From Psococerastis gibbosa (lineage: Eukaryota > Arthropoda > Insecta > Psocodea > Psocidae), in NCBI GenBank assembly GCA_963971405.1, contig OZ020491.1, positions 1,122,910 through 1,186,909 of the forward strand: DNA of 64,000 nt. Direction: 5' to 3'. The position numbers were made by a program, and so were the translations under genes. The notes below the pieces were generated by a model. It ran no database searches. It worked only from the letters and a program-made list of their open reading frames with translations, and was not told the origin of the DNA. Below, in pieces: positions 30,840-41,541 of the stretch (the stretch's first letter is position 1; every line of letters starts with the position of its first letter).

Positions 30840-33446
30840 TTATAACGCATGTTGTAAGGCTTTCCTCCTAATGCTATTTAGTGATTCATGGAATATATCA
30901 ATGTCACACTTCTGGTTAAGAATATTACACCTGGTTAGCATTCTATTAAGTCCGAGTTCTTGTAGGTAGTTAGTTCTGTACAAATTCAATAGACTTTTGC
31001 GCCGGGTGTTTGAAGGGACATGGATATTAATATTCACTAGTAGGGAAGAACATTGAAATATATTTGATAGGATGTTATAAATAGCAATAACATCATACAT
31101 GTTTCTCCTGTCAGTTAGTGCGCTGATTTTAAAAAAAAATTAGCAAATATTCATAAGTGAAATTGTTCCTAACGACATGTTTCTTATAGCAAGAATATCT
31201 TATAAATTTTCTTTGCACATTCTCAATTTTCATAATTTGGCAATTCAGGTATGGATTCCAGGCTGGACAGTTGTATTCTAGGATTGGTCTTACTAGTGTG
31301 ATATACAGGAGTTTCACTGTTTTCGCTGTAAAATGATGACTGTTTCTTTTTATGAATCCTAAAGTTTTATTTGCTTTGGTCTACGTGACTTTGAAATGTT
31401 AACTGGGAGTCGAAGAAGGCACCTAAATCTTTTACAGTGAGAACGCGATTTAAGGAATCATTGTTATAGCAGTAACTGAAGGAAATAGTACGTTTCTTCC
31501 TAGTAAGAGTCATCACATTGCATTTTGTTGCATTTAATTTGATATCGTGCATATTGCACCAGTCAATGAATTTATTCATAACAGCTTGTAATTCCAGGCA
31601 GTCTACGATACTGTTCACAGCTATATAAAATTTGAGATCATCCACAAATATTTTAAATTTAACTTTGGTGCCTGCAAATACTTTATGCACATCATTGATG
31701 AATAAAAGAAATAAGGTTCCCCACAGGTGACCGCCTTGAGGACAGCCAGAGGTGGCATAAAATCTGTAAGATTCACAATAAATTATTAATTTTTACATAT
31801 TGTGGTCTATGTGTCAGATAATTTTCTAACCAATTTAGTAAGGGTCCTTCGATTCCTGCTACCTTAAGGGTAGCTATCAGGATGTTATGATTCACACGAT
31901 CGAAACCTTTAACAATGTCATTGTACACAACATCCACTTGATTATTGCAATCTAGGTAGTTAGCAAGATCTTGTTCAAAATCAAGTAAATTGGTTAAAGT
32001 TGTCCTGCACGAGAGGTAACCATGTTGAGCTGTAGTTATAAGTTTAGATACAAAAGAAAACAGTTTATCATTAACTAGAGACTCAAAAATTTTTGGCACA
32101 TGTGATAAAATTGTAATTGGGCGATAGTTCGAAATGTTATTTTTAGGACCAGTTTTGTGTACTGGAGTTATTCTACCAATTTTCCATTTGCTTGGGAAAC
32201 AACCTGTTCGCATCGAGTTATTATAAATAAGCAGCAATGGTTGGGTTAAGGCACACCGACAGTTTTTGAGGAGTAGGGGTGGTAGTTCATCTGGTCCAGG
32301 TGAAAGGGTTGTCTTCAGCTTATCCAGTTTCTCATAGACTTCTTCTGCTGTGAATGTTAAGAGGTTAATGGTGGAGTCAGTGTGAAGATCGGAGTTGTCT
32401 AGTTGGTGTTGGTTGGTTGGAACATAGTTGGTAGAGAAAAATTGAGCAAAGAACTTAGCAGTATCTTCATTTTTAGATGATAATTGACCATTATACTGCA
32501 TTCCACTTGGAAGGCCATGATCAGTTTTTAATCCATTTACGTATCGCCAGAACTGTAATGGATCATCTTTAATTTGTGCTTCAGCAACTTCAATGAAGGT
32601 CTGATGCTCTGTGGTAGACATGTGTTGACATTCTCTTCTTAGAGCTTGAAAATATTCGTAACTGGCAATTGATCCATTCATTCTGTACAGTTTATGGGCA
32701 GCTTTTTTCTTGAAAATAAGTTTTTGGAGCTGTTTTGAGCACCACTTAGGGAAGGTAGAGACTTTTCTGATTTTGACTGGGATAAATAAACGAACAGCAG
32801 AGTGTACATAGTAGTACCAGTGTTCTATCCAGGTATCAATATGCTGATTTATCCAGTCAATGCAGTTCAAATAAGTTGTGATTTGTTCGAAATCGGCTTT
32901 ATTGTAGTCATAAATATAGCTTGATTCACGCACTGCCTTAGGTTTTAGGTTAAGCACAATATATATTAGTAGCGCGGGGTGGTAAGCATCAATCGGAAGT
33001 ACTGGATCAACATCTTCAGAAACTGTTGCACATGATGAGTTTTGGGTGTAGAAGACAAGATCTAGCATTCGACCCATTCGATTAGTAATCACGTTAATTT
33101 GATTTAGGTTAAGGAGGTTTATAAGAGTTACCAGTCGTCAATGATTTGCGAAGGCTGAGATGCGTTATTACTGTTTCGTGAAGACCATTGGGGAATATTG
33201 AAATCGCCACAAATAATAATGTCTTCAGCAGTCAATAGATTTTCACACACATTTTCTATCTTCGTGTATAAATTTTGGTATATGGTAACGTCAGCATTTG
33301 GTGGTACATATACACAGATTACAATAACTTTCTTTGATTCACTAAATACTATTCTAGTTATGAGTAGGTCAAACCAGCTTGATAGATGGTATAAAGTACG
33401 GGATTTGAAAGTCTTTTTTACACAAATCAAATTTCCTCCCCCTCTT
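30840..33446 (-). mobile_element. Jockey-superfamily LINE, 5' truncated
   Basis: Reads right to left: endonuclease (33446-33128, fused to the LOA frame), then linker and RT in the 439-codon frame 33092-31773, then RT palm and thumb pieces to about 31130. The outermost 3' part near 30840 is AT-rich. The N-terminal endonuclease and any first ORF are missing. It is inserted in, or joined to, R2 copy F. Confidence 0.8.
31129..33092 (-). pseudogene. Reverse transcriptase of Jockey-superfamily LINE
   Basis: The frame 33092-31773 begins TNRMGRMLDLVFYTQ, the end of the endonuclease, and has a linker with FPKWCSKQLQKLIFKKK, then RT words TTLSPGPDELPPLLLKN, NNISNYRPITILSHVPKIF and VYNDIVKGFDRVNHNIL (the usual D-x-x-K-A-F-D, with one change). 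After a frame break, 31690-31367 has KFKIFVDDLKFYIAV, with FVDD at the catalytic site. 31317-31129 has the thumb word LVRPILEYNCPAWNPY. At least three breaks are visible. Confidence 0.82.
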
Positions 33447-36400
33447 TGGCCCATTAGTTTCCCTGTCCATTGTTCGTTGGGCTCCCGAATAAAAACTTTT
33501 GATTGCCGTAGTGAAGCTGCCTTCCATTCAGTGACAAACCTCTCGTGTGTCTTCCTCTTAAGCACACTCTTGATAGCGCACGTTGGTATCGGTACTATTG
33601 GTTCCGGGCCAATTGGTTTTTGGGCAGAACCCATTCTCGCTAATCGGTCTGCCTCTTCGTTACCGTCCATACCTTGGTGACCAGGGATCCAAACGAGATT
33701 TACAATTTTAGTTCGCATTAGTTTTCTCAGCTTGTCTTTGCAGTCTCTCACCACTGATGAAGTGACGGTTGGATTTTTTAAGGCCAGTAGAGCGGCTTGA
33801 CTGTCCGAGTAAACGACACAGCTTTGACTTTTCGTTGACATTGAGAAGTGAAGTGCTTCGCTTATCGCAATGACTTCTGCTTGAAAAACCGAAGCGTACT
33901 CCCCAAGATGTATATACTGAGAAATGGGAGGATTTTTGCAGTAAACTCCTGCTCCAGCCAAACCGCCCATTAGTGAACCATCTGTAAACCAAGTTTCTTC
34001 ACTTTCAACAAACACATCACTATCAGTATTGCGCCATTCGTCTCTGGTGGGTATAATTGGCGCTGCAGCGGAGTCGGTCTGGACCTGAGGGAGAATGCGG
34101 TCCCAGGGCATCTCCAATTCCGGACAGGTCAGTCTTTCTTCTCTAATAATCTTCGTGTGGCGGGTATAAAAAGAACTTCCCAGCCATAAACGATTTCTCT
34201 GAATACGGAGGGCCGCTATAAGAGCGGTTTTTTGAATAGTTAGATGTAAGGGAGGCAGAAAAAGCAGCGCTTCCATAGCAGCAGTTGGCGTGGTTCTGAT
34301 AGCTCCTGTACAAGCTATGCGTATCAGTCTTTGTAGTTTGCTCATTGCCAACGGTTCGGTTTTTAGTTTTGACCGAGGCCACCATACAACGCAAGCATAT
34401 GTGATAATTGGCATTATCATAGTGTTGTATAGCCAAATAACCACTTGAGGTTTCATTCCCCAAGTACTACCGCAAGTGCGTCTGAGCAGCCACATCGTAT
34501 TAGTTGCTTTCTTGCGGATGTTTGCGGTGTGTGCGTTCCACAAAATTTTGCTGTCCAGTATAACGCCCAAATGGCGCACGGTTGTACCCATGGTAATTTC
34601 GTCAGAAAAAATGGAAATATTAGGTAAATCACTGGGAGTCCGTTTTCTTGTGAATAACACAGCTTCTGTTTTTTCTGCACTTACTGCGAGATCCTGTTCT
34701 ATGCACCACGATTCTACTAAATCAAGCGCACACTGCATCCTCTCAAATATAGTGCTGATACACCTTCCTTCCACTACTATCACGAAGTCATCGGCGTACG
34801 CCTGTACATAAAAGCCAGCTTCTGTCAGTAATTTCAGCAAACTATCAGCAACGAGGCACCAAAGCAGCGGTGAAATAATTCCCCCTTGCGCACATCCGCG
34901 TCTCACAGAGGCAGTTACCATGGCTTCGCCTCTACGGCTGATTACATTGCGTTGGTTTAACATCCTCTCCACCCAAAGCGTCAGTGAAGGGCATATTCTT
35001 CGCTTCTGTAAAGCAGAAACCATTGTGCTGAATTTTGTATTGTCGAAAGCGCCAGCAATATCCAAGAACACTCCAATAGCATACTCCCCGCCATTGACAG
35101 CTCTTTCTAAGCGATAAATTAGATGGTGAAGTGCTGCCTCCGTGGACCTGCCAACTTGGTAGGCATACTGCGCTGAATGTATGGGCAGGTTATTCTCTGT
35201 AATTGTTTCTCTGATATAACTATCAGCCAATCTTTCAACGGTTTTCAATAGGAATGACGACAAGCTGATGGGCCGGAATGCCTTTGCGTTGTGGTAGTCT
35301 AATTTTCCCTGTTTAGGAATAAATGCCACTCTAACAACCCTCCAAGGGGACGGTATGTAACTTAATGCCAGACATGCTCTAAAAATGGTCACTAATGGTT
35401 CAATGATTATTTGCATAGCTTGTTGGAGGAGAGTAGGTAAGATTCCGTCCTCTCCGGCCGATTTAAATGGGGAAAACTTCCCTATAGCCCATTGTAATTT
35501 GCTACTTGTTACGACCTTGGCCGCCGTCAGGATCCCCATTTCTTGGTAGTTTTCTTGCTGTGAGCGAGTATTATCTACTGGGATGGGCCCGATGCTGCAG
35601 CCGGGGAAATGTACACGAAACAGCTCTTGAAGGGATTCTTCTCGGGTGCTACTGAATGAACCATTTGGAAGTAACAGCGGTCCTTCGTTGACTTTCACTT
35701 GCCCCTTCAATGACTTGCATAGCCTTGTAGCTTCAGGAAGTGATTCGATTTCCTGGCAGAAATTTCTCCAAGACTGTAGCTTAGCACTACGAATGGCCTT
35801 CTTATAATCCCGTAGGATTTCCTTGTACTTAACTTTGTCCTCGTCCTTTTTAGAGCGTCTGCATCTATTTAGAAGTCTCCTCGATTTTATCCTTAAACCT
35901 TCGATAGTGTTATTCCACCATCGAACTGAAGTACCCCTTCTTTTTGGTTTCATGGGGCAAGAATCGTGGTATGATGTTAATATAGCGTCCGTGAACGCGT
36001 TAACAGTGTCTTCGAGTTCCTCGGGGTTCGCTACTCTTACTTCAAAAAGTTCCAATCTTTTTGCTAATGAGCCCCGGTATATTTCCCAGTCCGCTTTCCG
36101 TGGGTTCCTGACTAGTATGTTTTCCTCTTTGCAGTGGTTTCTTTTTATCCTATACAGGATGTGGGAGTGGTCAGCTAGTGACTCTTCCATTGAGACTTTC
36201 CAGTCCAATATAAAATCTTGCATGTTAGCCGTACAAATAGTAAGATCTAGTACCTCTTGACGAATTGCGTTGTGAAATGTCGGAGTTGATCCTCTGTTAG
36301 CGACAACGAGATTTTCTGCGAGAAGAAATTCCAAAAGTGCTTCTCCTCGTTGATTTGTATTCGTACTTGCCCATACTTCGTGGTGTGAGTTTGCATCACA

Positions 36401-36835
36401 ACTGATCACTAACGAGAAGTTATTTCTTTTACAGAAAGTGACGAGATCGGCAACTTCTTTAGGTGGTGGAATTTCTTTATCCCCGTCCTTGCCATGGGGG
36501 AAGTATGCAGAAGCTAGAACGATTTCTTCGTTACATCTGCCAGAATCTACCGATAATTTAATAGCAGTTAGGTCTCTTGAGACAAACTGAGGCACAGCAC
36601 AACAAGAAATCGTAGTTAAAATCGCTGTTCTTGGCGATGTAGATGGTGGGCTCGAGAATAGATTTCCGTGGTAGGCACCATGACCCCGGATTATGCCGTC
36701 AGGTCCAATCCAAGGCTCTTGTATGAGGGCTATGTCAATTTTAAGTTCTTCCATTCGCTTTAGCAGCATAGCAGATGCACAGGTGGAGTGTTGAATGTTT
36801 GCCTGCATCACATTTATCATTACGCTAGTTTGCAT
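33128..36835 (-). CDS. LOA LINE ORF2 (endonuclease, RT, RNase H) fused in frame to a second LINE endonuclease
   Basis: 1,235 codons, ATG at 36835. Residues 1-230: APE-type endonuclease (NVMQANIQHS, ALIQEPWIG, SCDANSHHEVW, SLADHSHILYRI). Residues 400-780: RT with SAGEDGILP, FRPISLSSFLLKTVERL, GVFLDIAGAFDNTKF, RGCAQGGIISPLLWCLV and VQAYADDFVIVV. Residues about 990-1120: RNase H (ETWFTDGSLMGG, VFQAEVIAISEAL, VVYSDSQAALLAL, VWIPGHQGMDGNEEADRLA). From residue about 1131 the frame enters RGGGNLICVKK...DIIICGDFNIPQW, an endonuclease from a different LINE, and ends in 105 foreign residues. The LOA part has lost its C-terminal knuckle. Confidence 0.87.
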   Translation of the reverse strand: MQTSVMINVMQANIQHSTCASAMLLKRMEELKIDIALIQEPWIGPDGIIRGHGAYHGNLFSSPPSTSPRTAILTTISCCAVPQFVSRDLTAIKLSVDSGRCNEEIVLASAYFPHGKDGDKEIPPPKEVADLVTFCKRNNFSLVISCDANSHHEVWASTNTNQRGEALLEFLLAENLVVANRGSTPTFHNAIRQEVLDLTICTANMQDFILDWKVSMEESLADHSHILYRIKRNHCKEENILVRNPRKADWEIYRGSLAKRLELFEVRVANPEELEDTVNAFTDAILTSYHDSCPMKPKRRGTSVRWWNNTIEGLRIKSRRLLNRCRRSKKDEDKVKYKEILRDYKKAIRSAKLQSWRNFCQEIESLPEATRLCKSLKGQVKVNEGPLLLPNGSFSSTREESLQELFRVHFPGCSIGPIPVDNTRSQQENYQEMGILTAAKVVTSSKLQWAIGKFSPFKSAGEDGILPTLLQQAMQIIIEPLVTIFRACLALSYIPSPWRVVRVAFIPKQGKLDYHNAKAFRPISLSSFLLKTVERLADSYIRETITENNLPIHSAQYAYQVGRSTEAALHHLIYRLERAVNGGEYAIGVFLDIAGAFDNTKFSTMVSALQKRRICPSLTLWVERMLNQRNVISRRGEAMVTASVRRGCAQGGIISPLLWCLVADSLLKLLTEAGFYVQAYADDFVIVVEGRCISTIFERMQCALDLVESWCIEQDLAVSAEKTEAVLFTRKRTPSDLPNISIFSDEITMGTTVRHLGVILDSKILWNAHTANIRKKATNTMWLLRRTCGSTWGMKPQVVIWLYNTMIMPIITYACVVWWPRSKLKTEPLAMSKLQRLIRIACTGAIRTTPTAAMEALLFLPPLHLTIQKTALIAALRIQRNRLWLGSSFYTRHTKIIREERLTCPELEMPWDRILPQVQTDSAAAPIIPTRDEWRNTDSDVFVESEETWFTDGSLMGGLAGAGVYCKNPPISQYIHLGEYASVFQAEVIAISEALHFSMSTKSQSCVVYSDSQAALLALKNPTVTSSVVRDCKDKLRKLMRTKIVNLVWIPGHQGMDGNEEADRLARMGSAQKPIGPEPIVPIPTCAIKSVLKRKTHERFVTEWKAASLRQSKVFIREPNEQWTGKLMGQRGGGNLICVKKTFKSRTLYHLSSWFDLLITRIVFSESKKVIVICVYVPPNADVTIYQNLYTKIENVCENLLTAEDIIICGDFNIPQWSSRNSNNASQPSQIIDDW

Positions 36836-38590
36836 TAGTCGAACTTTCTTTTTCTCTTTCTTGGAGGGAGTTGGAACCGCAACTTTCAGAGAGGCTACGT
36901 TTAAAAAACTCGGTGATTTTTTGGTTCTCTGGTTGGCTAGAAATAGTGGGACTTGTTGTTTTTTTCTTCTTGGGAGGTGGTCTTTGCGTTTTAGGTGACC
37001 GCATCACTAGACAGCTGGGAGTAAAAGGGTTAGCCTCAGGTTTCTCAGCATCTGGAGTGCTTGAGTGGGATTCCAGTGAGAGTTCAGCAGCACCTTTCCT
37101 TTTCCCAGTTGGAGTACTGAGCGCGGGGAGCTCTGCTGTCGCTGTAACTTGGTCGCTTTTACCTTTAATATTTACATTTAAGGATTTCATTCCCTTCACC
37201 TTGTTCTGAATTGGTAGCTTTTTCACTTGCTGTTCGGGAAGCTGCTCACCAGCGGGTTTTCCGGGTTTAACCGTGCGCTCTTTAGGGGCCATTTTGGCAT
37301 TTTGAATTTGAGCTTTCATTTGCTTACGTCTACTGATTAGCTCGGTTACAGGTGTGAACACTGCGCGGCTTGTAGACCATTGAGGCTTGTTACCATTCTC
37401 TTGTAGTTCTTTGAGTGACTGCTCATCGATTTTTATAGATAGTCTGATTCCATGCGCCTCTTCGTGTCTTGCTACTATACTCCATGAGTCTACGTCTAGT
37501 GATGGATTTTGCTTTTTTATCCTTTTCCTCAGTTCGTTGTCCGGGTGTTTTTGTTTCCCCGGTAACCAAAGAACTCCCCCCGTCAGCTTGGGGATATCTT
37601 GAGCCGAGATAGCTCGTATTGTGCTGTTGTTCCATAGAGTCAACTTAGGAGCATTTCCAATTAGCCATTCTTTGCTGTCAGCGTTCTTAGTTGTGACCAC
37701 AATATAGTTGTTGTCTCTTCTAAATGTTGACAGGAAGGTTGGCTTTGTCGTCCCTTCTGGGAGATCAAACAGGGCGTTGCCTACCCCGTCAAGAAAGTCC
37801 AGCAGATCAGAATCTGAAAACTTCCTTTTAGGTTCTGTGTAAATCGCTACCTGCAAGGCAGGGTTTGATTTAATCTTCTCAGCGAAGGTATCGCTGGTTA
37901 TGGGTTGATTTGAATTATTATCCATGTGCTATTGTTATGTATTCTTCACTTGGTACCCCACCCTCCGTGGAGCCTCAAATGGGACGGCACCCGTCAATGC
38001 GAGCTGCCGCCAGGGTTTCCCAAATGATATAGGCAAAAGCCTCGCCCTGCCAGTTGTCATCCGAAGAACGAAGACAGGTTGGCCAGCCGATTGGTCCAAG
38101 ATGGGCTATTCTTGGATCTCCCGTTTAGCCCGAGTCGAGGGTCAAAGAGATGTGTTGAAAAACATAAGGCTCGGCCCTTTCCATGGACTCGTCCCCATGC
38201 CCCCCTCAATCTCCAGACGTCCTTTTCCCGGGTTACGGGTTACCGCGCACGGCAAACACGCAGGTCCAGCATCTTCAGTTTCCAGACTATTTCTGACCAT
38301 TAGCCCGTATCCCTGGGTCTAGGGGGCTTATCGCTTATGGCGGCGAAACTCGCCTTGACACAATGCATCATTAGATTAAACGGCAGGTTTTGTGTGTCAC
38401 TTAAGGGGGCCTCCTTTAAGTCTGCTGCCTCCTCCGCATTGCCGCTGTTTGTCCGCGACTGTATTATTCGTCAACTTTTGTTGCTTATTTCGCAGTTGCC
38501 CTCCGTTCGTGGAGGGGTTGCCACTATCCGCAACCCGTGGACGCGCCCGATTGCAGTCAGCTCTGCATCCCTAGAAGGGTCGGGAATACC
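33446..38590 (-). mobile_element. LOA-clade LINE with ORF1 and ORF2, 3' truncated
   Basis: In element order: a 5' UTR of about 650 bp (38590-37926), ORF1 (37925-36825), ORF2 (36835 onward) with endonuclease, RT and RNase H. ORF2 loses its own end at about 33446, where the frame passes into another LINE. ORF1 with a DUF4780-like region and RNase H in ORF2 fit LOA. The 5' border is uncertain. Both frames are otherwise open, so the copy is young. Confidence 0.82.
36825..37925 (-). CDS. LOA LINE ORF1 protein
   Basis: 366 codons, ATG at 37925. The N-terminal half resembles the DUF4780 domain seen in ORF1 of LOA-type elements: KEWLIGNAPKLTLWNNSTIR, LWLPGKQKHPDNELRKRI, then SWSIVARHEEAHGIRLSIKI with a Leu-rich end. 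The C-terminal half is basic and rich in Lys, Pro and Ser, with KRPPPKKKK-like runs (about residues 320-328), and probably binds RNA or nucleic acid. In LINEs ORF1 products coat the element RNA. It overlaps ORF2 by 11 bp, an arrangement that suggests coupled translation. Open throughout. Confidence 0.82.
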   Translation of the reverse strand: MDNNSNQPITSDTFAEKIKSNPALQVAIYTEPKRKFSDSDLLDFLDGVGNALFDLPEGTTKPTFLSTFRRDNNYIVVTTKNADSKEWLIGNAPKLTLWNNSTIRAISAQDIPKLTGGVLWLPGKQKHPDNELRKRIKKQNPSLDVDSWSIVARHEEAHGIRLSIKIDEQSLKELQENGNKPQWSTSRAVFTPVTELISRRKQMKAQIQNAKMAPKERTVKPGKPAGEQLPEQQVKKLPIQNKVKGMKSLNVNIKGKSDQVTATAELPALSTPTGKRKGAAELSLESHSSTPDAEKPEANPFTPSCLVMRSPKTQRPPPKKKKTTSPTISSQPENQKITEFFKRSLSESCGSNSLQEREKESSTNAN

Positions 38591-38702
38591 GGGGTTAAAT
38601 AAATGCCCTAGGATTATAACTGTAAACAAACAAATTTTGAATAGCACTTTCCATTATAAAATTATCTTGTTTACCAGTGGATTAAATAAATACCGGTATT
38701 AA
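38591..38702. other. AT-rich joint between LOA 5' end and R2
   Basis: About 110 bp with AAATAAAT words and no coding similarity. It marks the edge of the LINE insertion in R2 copy F. Confidence 0.4.
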
Positions 38703-39345
38703 AAACGCCCAGATCAGGCTGCAGGTCCTGATGGGGTAACCCTAATAGCCATGAGGGAGCACAGCGCTTTAAATCTTGCGGCCTACTTCAACTAGTGTTT
38801 GTTGTGGCACGTGTGGCCCTCCTTCCTTAAGAGAAGCAAAACCGTGCTGATCCCTAAGTCGGGTGATCCAAGCTTAATTGGGAACTGGAAACCCCTAACA
38901 ATCTCTTCAATGATCTCGCGATCGTTTAACAGGATATTGGCTACTAGATTAAGAGATTCTATGAATCTCAATAAACTTCAGAAGGGCTTCCAGAAAATCG
39001 ATGGAACGCCAGCCAACTGTATGGTATTGGATGCCTTTATCCGAGAGCGAAGGGAGGCCAAGAGAGAGCACCATGTGGTCTCTCTGGGCCTTCGCAAGGC
39101 ATTTGATACTGTACCTATACATTTGATCGCAAGAGCGTTGGACAGATTGGGAATTGAGAGAGAGGTGATTAATCTCATAAATGAGCAATACAATGGGTGT
39201 ACAACATCCATTTCAGTCGCGGGTCAGGAGCACCCCTCCCTCATTGAGGTGAAGTGGGGAGTTAACCGGGGAGACCCATTGTCACCCATTGTATTCATCA
39301 TGGACGAGGTTCTCGATTATCTGGACTCAATCGATGATCGAGATC
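38703..39345 (+). pseudogene. R2 reverse transcriptase fragment, probable continuation of copy F
   Basis: Begins with AAGPDGVTLIAMREH, matching APGPDGISLNALRAH of copy D. After a stop, 38799-39398 has SKTVLIPKSGDPSLIGNWKP, SSMISRSFNRILATRL, HHVVSLGLRKAFDTVPIHL (LG for LD at the first catalytic Asp region, so Asp is lost) and GVNRGDPLSPIVF. It stops at MDEVLDYLDSIDDRDRDR, just before the FADD motif would come, in a GATCGA repeat. About 65-70 codons seem missing between 30745 and here. Confidence 0.83.
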
Positions 39346-39589
39346 GAGATCGAATTTGGGATTTGCGCAAGATTTTATTACAACAGCAAACCCTATAGCC
39401 AGTAAACCTGTGCTTAAATAAAGAATAAAGAAAGAATGTTTTAGATATTTTTCAATGAGTGTAAATATTGTACCAGGAACTCTATCTAATCTGTCTTCGA
39501 GGTCCCGACTCCCGATTCATGGGGGAAGTCGAAAAAACAAATGTTTTTGTGTCTGACTAAGATGTATAGCAGGAAGTGGAACCCGGAGA
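39346..39589. other. Unassigned spacer
   Basis: About 240 bp between the R2 fragment and the foldback element, with no gene or known repeat recognised. Confidence 0.4.
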
Positions 39590-40648
39590 AGGGAGAGAAG
39601 TCCTAACAGTCGGAGAGCTGACGGACGAGAAAGTACCCAGGTACCAAATTTTTTGTGGCTGGACCGTGAAGAGGGCCATAAAAAAATAAAATAAAACGGC
39701 TTCTTGCATTCATCAGACTGGATCCCCTATTTTTTCCGAAGGCCTAAAATTTCTTTTTTGGCCAAAGTTACATTTTTTAGTACCAGAGCAAGAACACTCC
39801 CAAAAGGTAGTGCATGTTACCCCGACACCTAAACAAGCCGCAAGAAGTTGCACTCGTGGGATTTTCCCACGAATGCGGCCGTTACAAATTTCCAAAAAAT
39901 GTCGAATTAGCCATTTTCGGGTACCACTTTGAAACCTATCTCAAATTACTCCCTGTAAATAGACCTTTCATTTTATACACTTCTTGCTCTGTTGGGGCGG
40001 GACAGAAGCCCATTTTTTGATTTTTTGAAAAAACTTCATGCGACCACCCTGCCGCGTACCAGTGCAAGAACCCTCGTAAAATGTCGTGAATGTTCTCTGA
40101 ACACATTAACGGGCCGCAAGAAGTCGCACACATGAAGCTTTCCCACGAATGCGACCATTACAAATTTTCTAAAAATGTTTCATTATTCATTTTCGGGTAC
40201 CTACCGCTTTGAAAGCTTTTTTTTTTTTTTTAAATCTTCATGCAACCACCCTGCCGCGTACCAGTGCAAGAACCCTCCTAAAATACCTATAGGTATAGGT
40301 ATAGTGAATGTTCTCTGAACACTCAAACAGGCTGCGAGAAGTTGTCCTTTTCAAGAGGACCATAAAAGAGTTAAAAAAAAACCGGCTTTTTGCATTCGTC
40401 AGACTGGACCCCCTACTTTTTCCAAATGTCATTTTTTTTTTTCAAAGTTTCATTTTTTAGTACCAGCGCAAGAACACTCCCAAAAGGTAGTGCATGTTAG
40501 CCTGGTACCCCGACTCCTAAACAGGCTTCAAGAATTCGCACACATGAATTAAGCTTTACCACGAATGCAGCTGATACAAATTTTCAAAAAAATGTCTCAT
40601 TACACATTTCGGTGTACCACTTTGAAACCAGCAGACCTTTCATTCTAT

Positions 40649-41036
40649 TGTGGGGACCACTTAGTCCCACATGTGTAATAACCAGTCTGCTTCCAGCTTC
40701 ACCTTTTTCCCGTTAGATGGCGCTGTTCACATTCAGATAATTCAATATTCCTCAATCTTCCTTTTACGTATTTATTTCTCTTATTCAATAATATCTTTAA
40801 TCTACCCTCTGTGTCTCATCAGCTCCTTTAGCTGTGGACACAGAGTTGGTTTTTTCTATATGGAAGCAGGCTGGATCAAATTCAATATTAATTGTAAGCA
40901 TGTATCGTTCTCGTCTCACAGCTCATATTGTAACCACTGTGTGTTAAATTACTCTAACTTGAGTCGAAGCACTGCAATACAAACCAATTCAAGTCTACAC
41001 TGCCTATTCAATTGCATCGTCCTTCGACAAGCTACA
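40649..41036 (+). repeat. 5' LTR, right Gypsy copy (388 bp)
   Basis: TGTGGGGACC to AAGCTACA. Preceded by CTAT and followed by the tRNA-Trp-type primer site. Confidence 0.95.
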
Positions 41037-41064
41037 TTGGTGACCCTCGACAACGGAACAAGCA

Positions 41065-41465
41065 GCCTTCCAGATTCCAGTTCCAGCTCCAGTTCCAGCT
41101 CCAGTTCCAGCTCCAGTTCCAGCCAATTCCAGTTCCAGCCAATTCCAGTTCCAGCCAATTCCAGCCAATTCCAGTCAGTTCCAGCCAGTTCCAGTTCCAG
41201 CCAGCTCCAGTTCCAGCCAGCTCCAGTTCCAGCCAGTTCCAGTTCCAGCCAGTTCCAGTTCCAGCCAATTCCAGCCAGTTCCAGCCAGTTCCAGTTCCAG
41301 CCAGCTCCAGTTCCAGCCAGTTCCAGTTCCAGCCAGTTCCAGCCAGTTCCAGTTCCAGCCAGTTCCAGCTTCCAGCTTCCAGCCAGTTCCAGTTCCAGCC
41401 AGATCCAGTTCCAGCTTCCAGCCAGTTCCAGCCCGTTCCAGTTCCAGTTCCAGCCTCCAGAACGT
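41065..41465 (+). repeat. CCAGTTCCAG minisatellite in Gypsy leader
   Basis: Tandem 6- and 12-base units of the CCAGTT/CCAGCC type fill the leader between primer site and gag. The left Gypsy copy has the same repeat but shorter, showing unit gain or loss between copies. Gln/Ser/Pro-rich frames read across it are by-products. Confidence 0.9.
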
Positions 41466-41541
41466 CTCATCCGGCCATAGGCGGTGGAAACCACCCCGGA
41501 GCAGCTACATTCACCGCAGCAGCACAGCCACAACCTGCAAG

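Noticed and set aside
33198-33680. 160-codon plus-strand frame and others at 35823-36260
   Set aside because: Antisense shadows of LOA ORF2.
12000-39400. CRISPR array or bacterial origin for the repeated structure
   Set aside because: Repeats are 28S and R2 derived, with eukaryotic LINEs and introns nearby; there are no short regular spacers.
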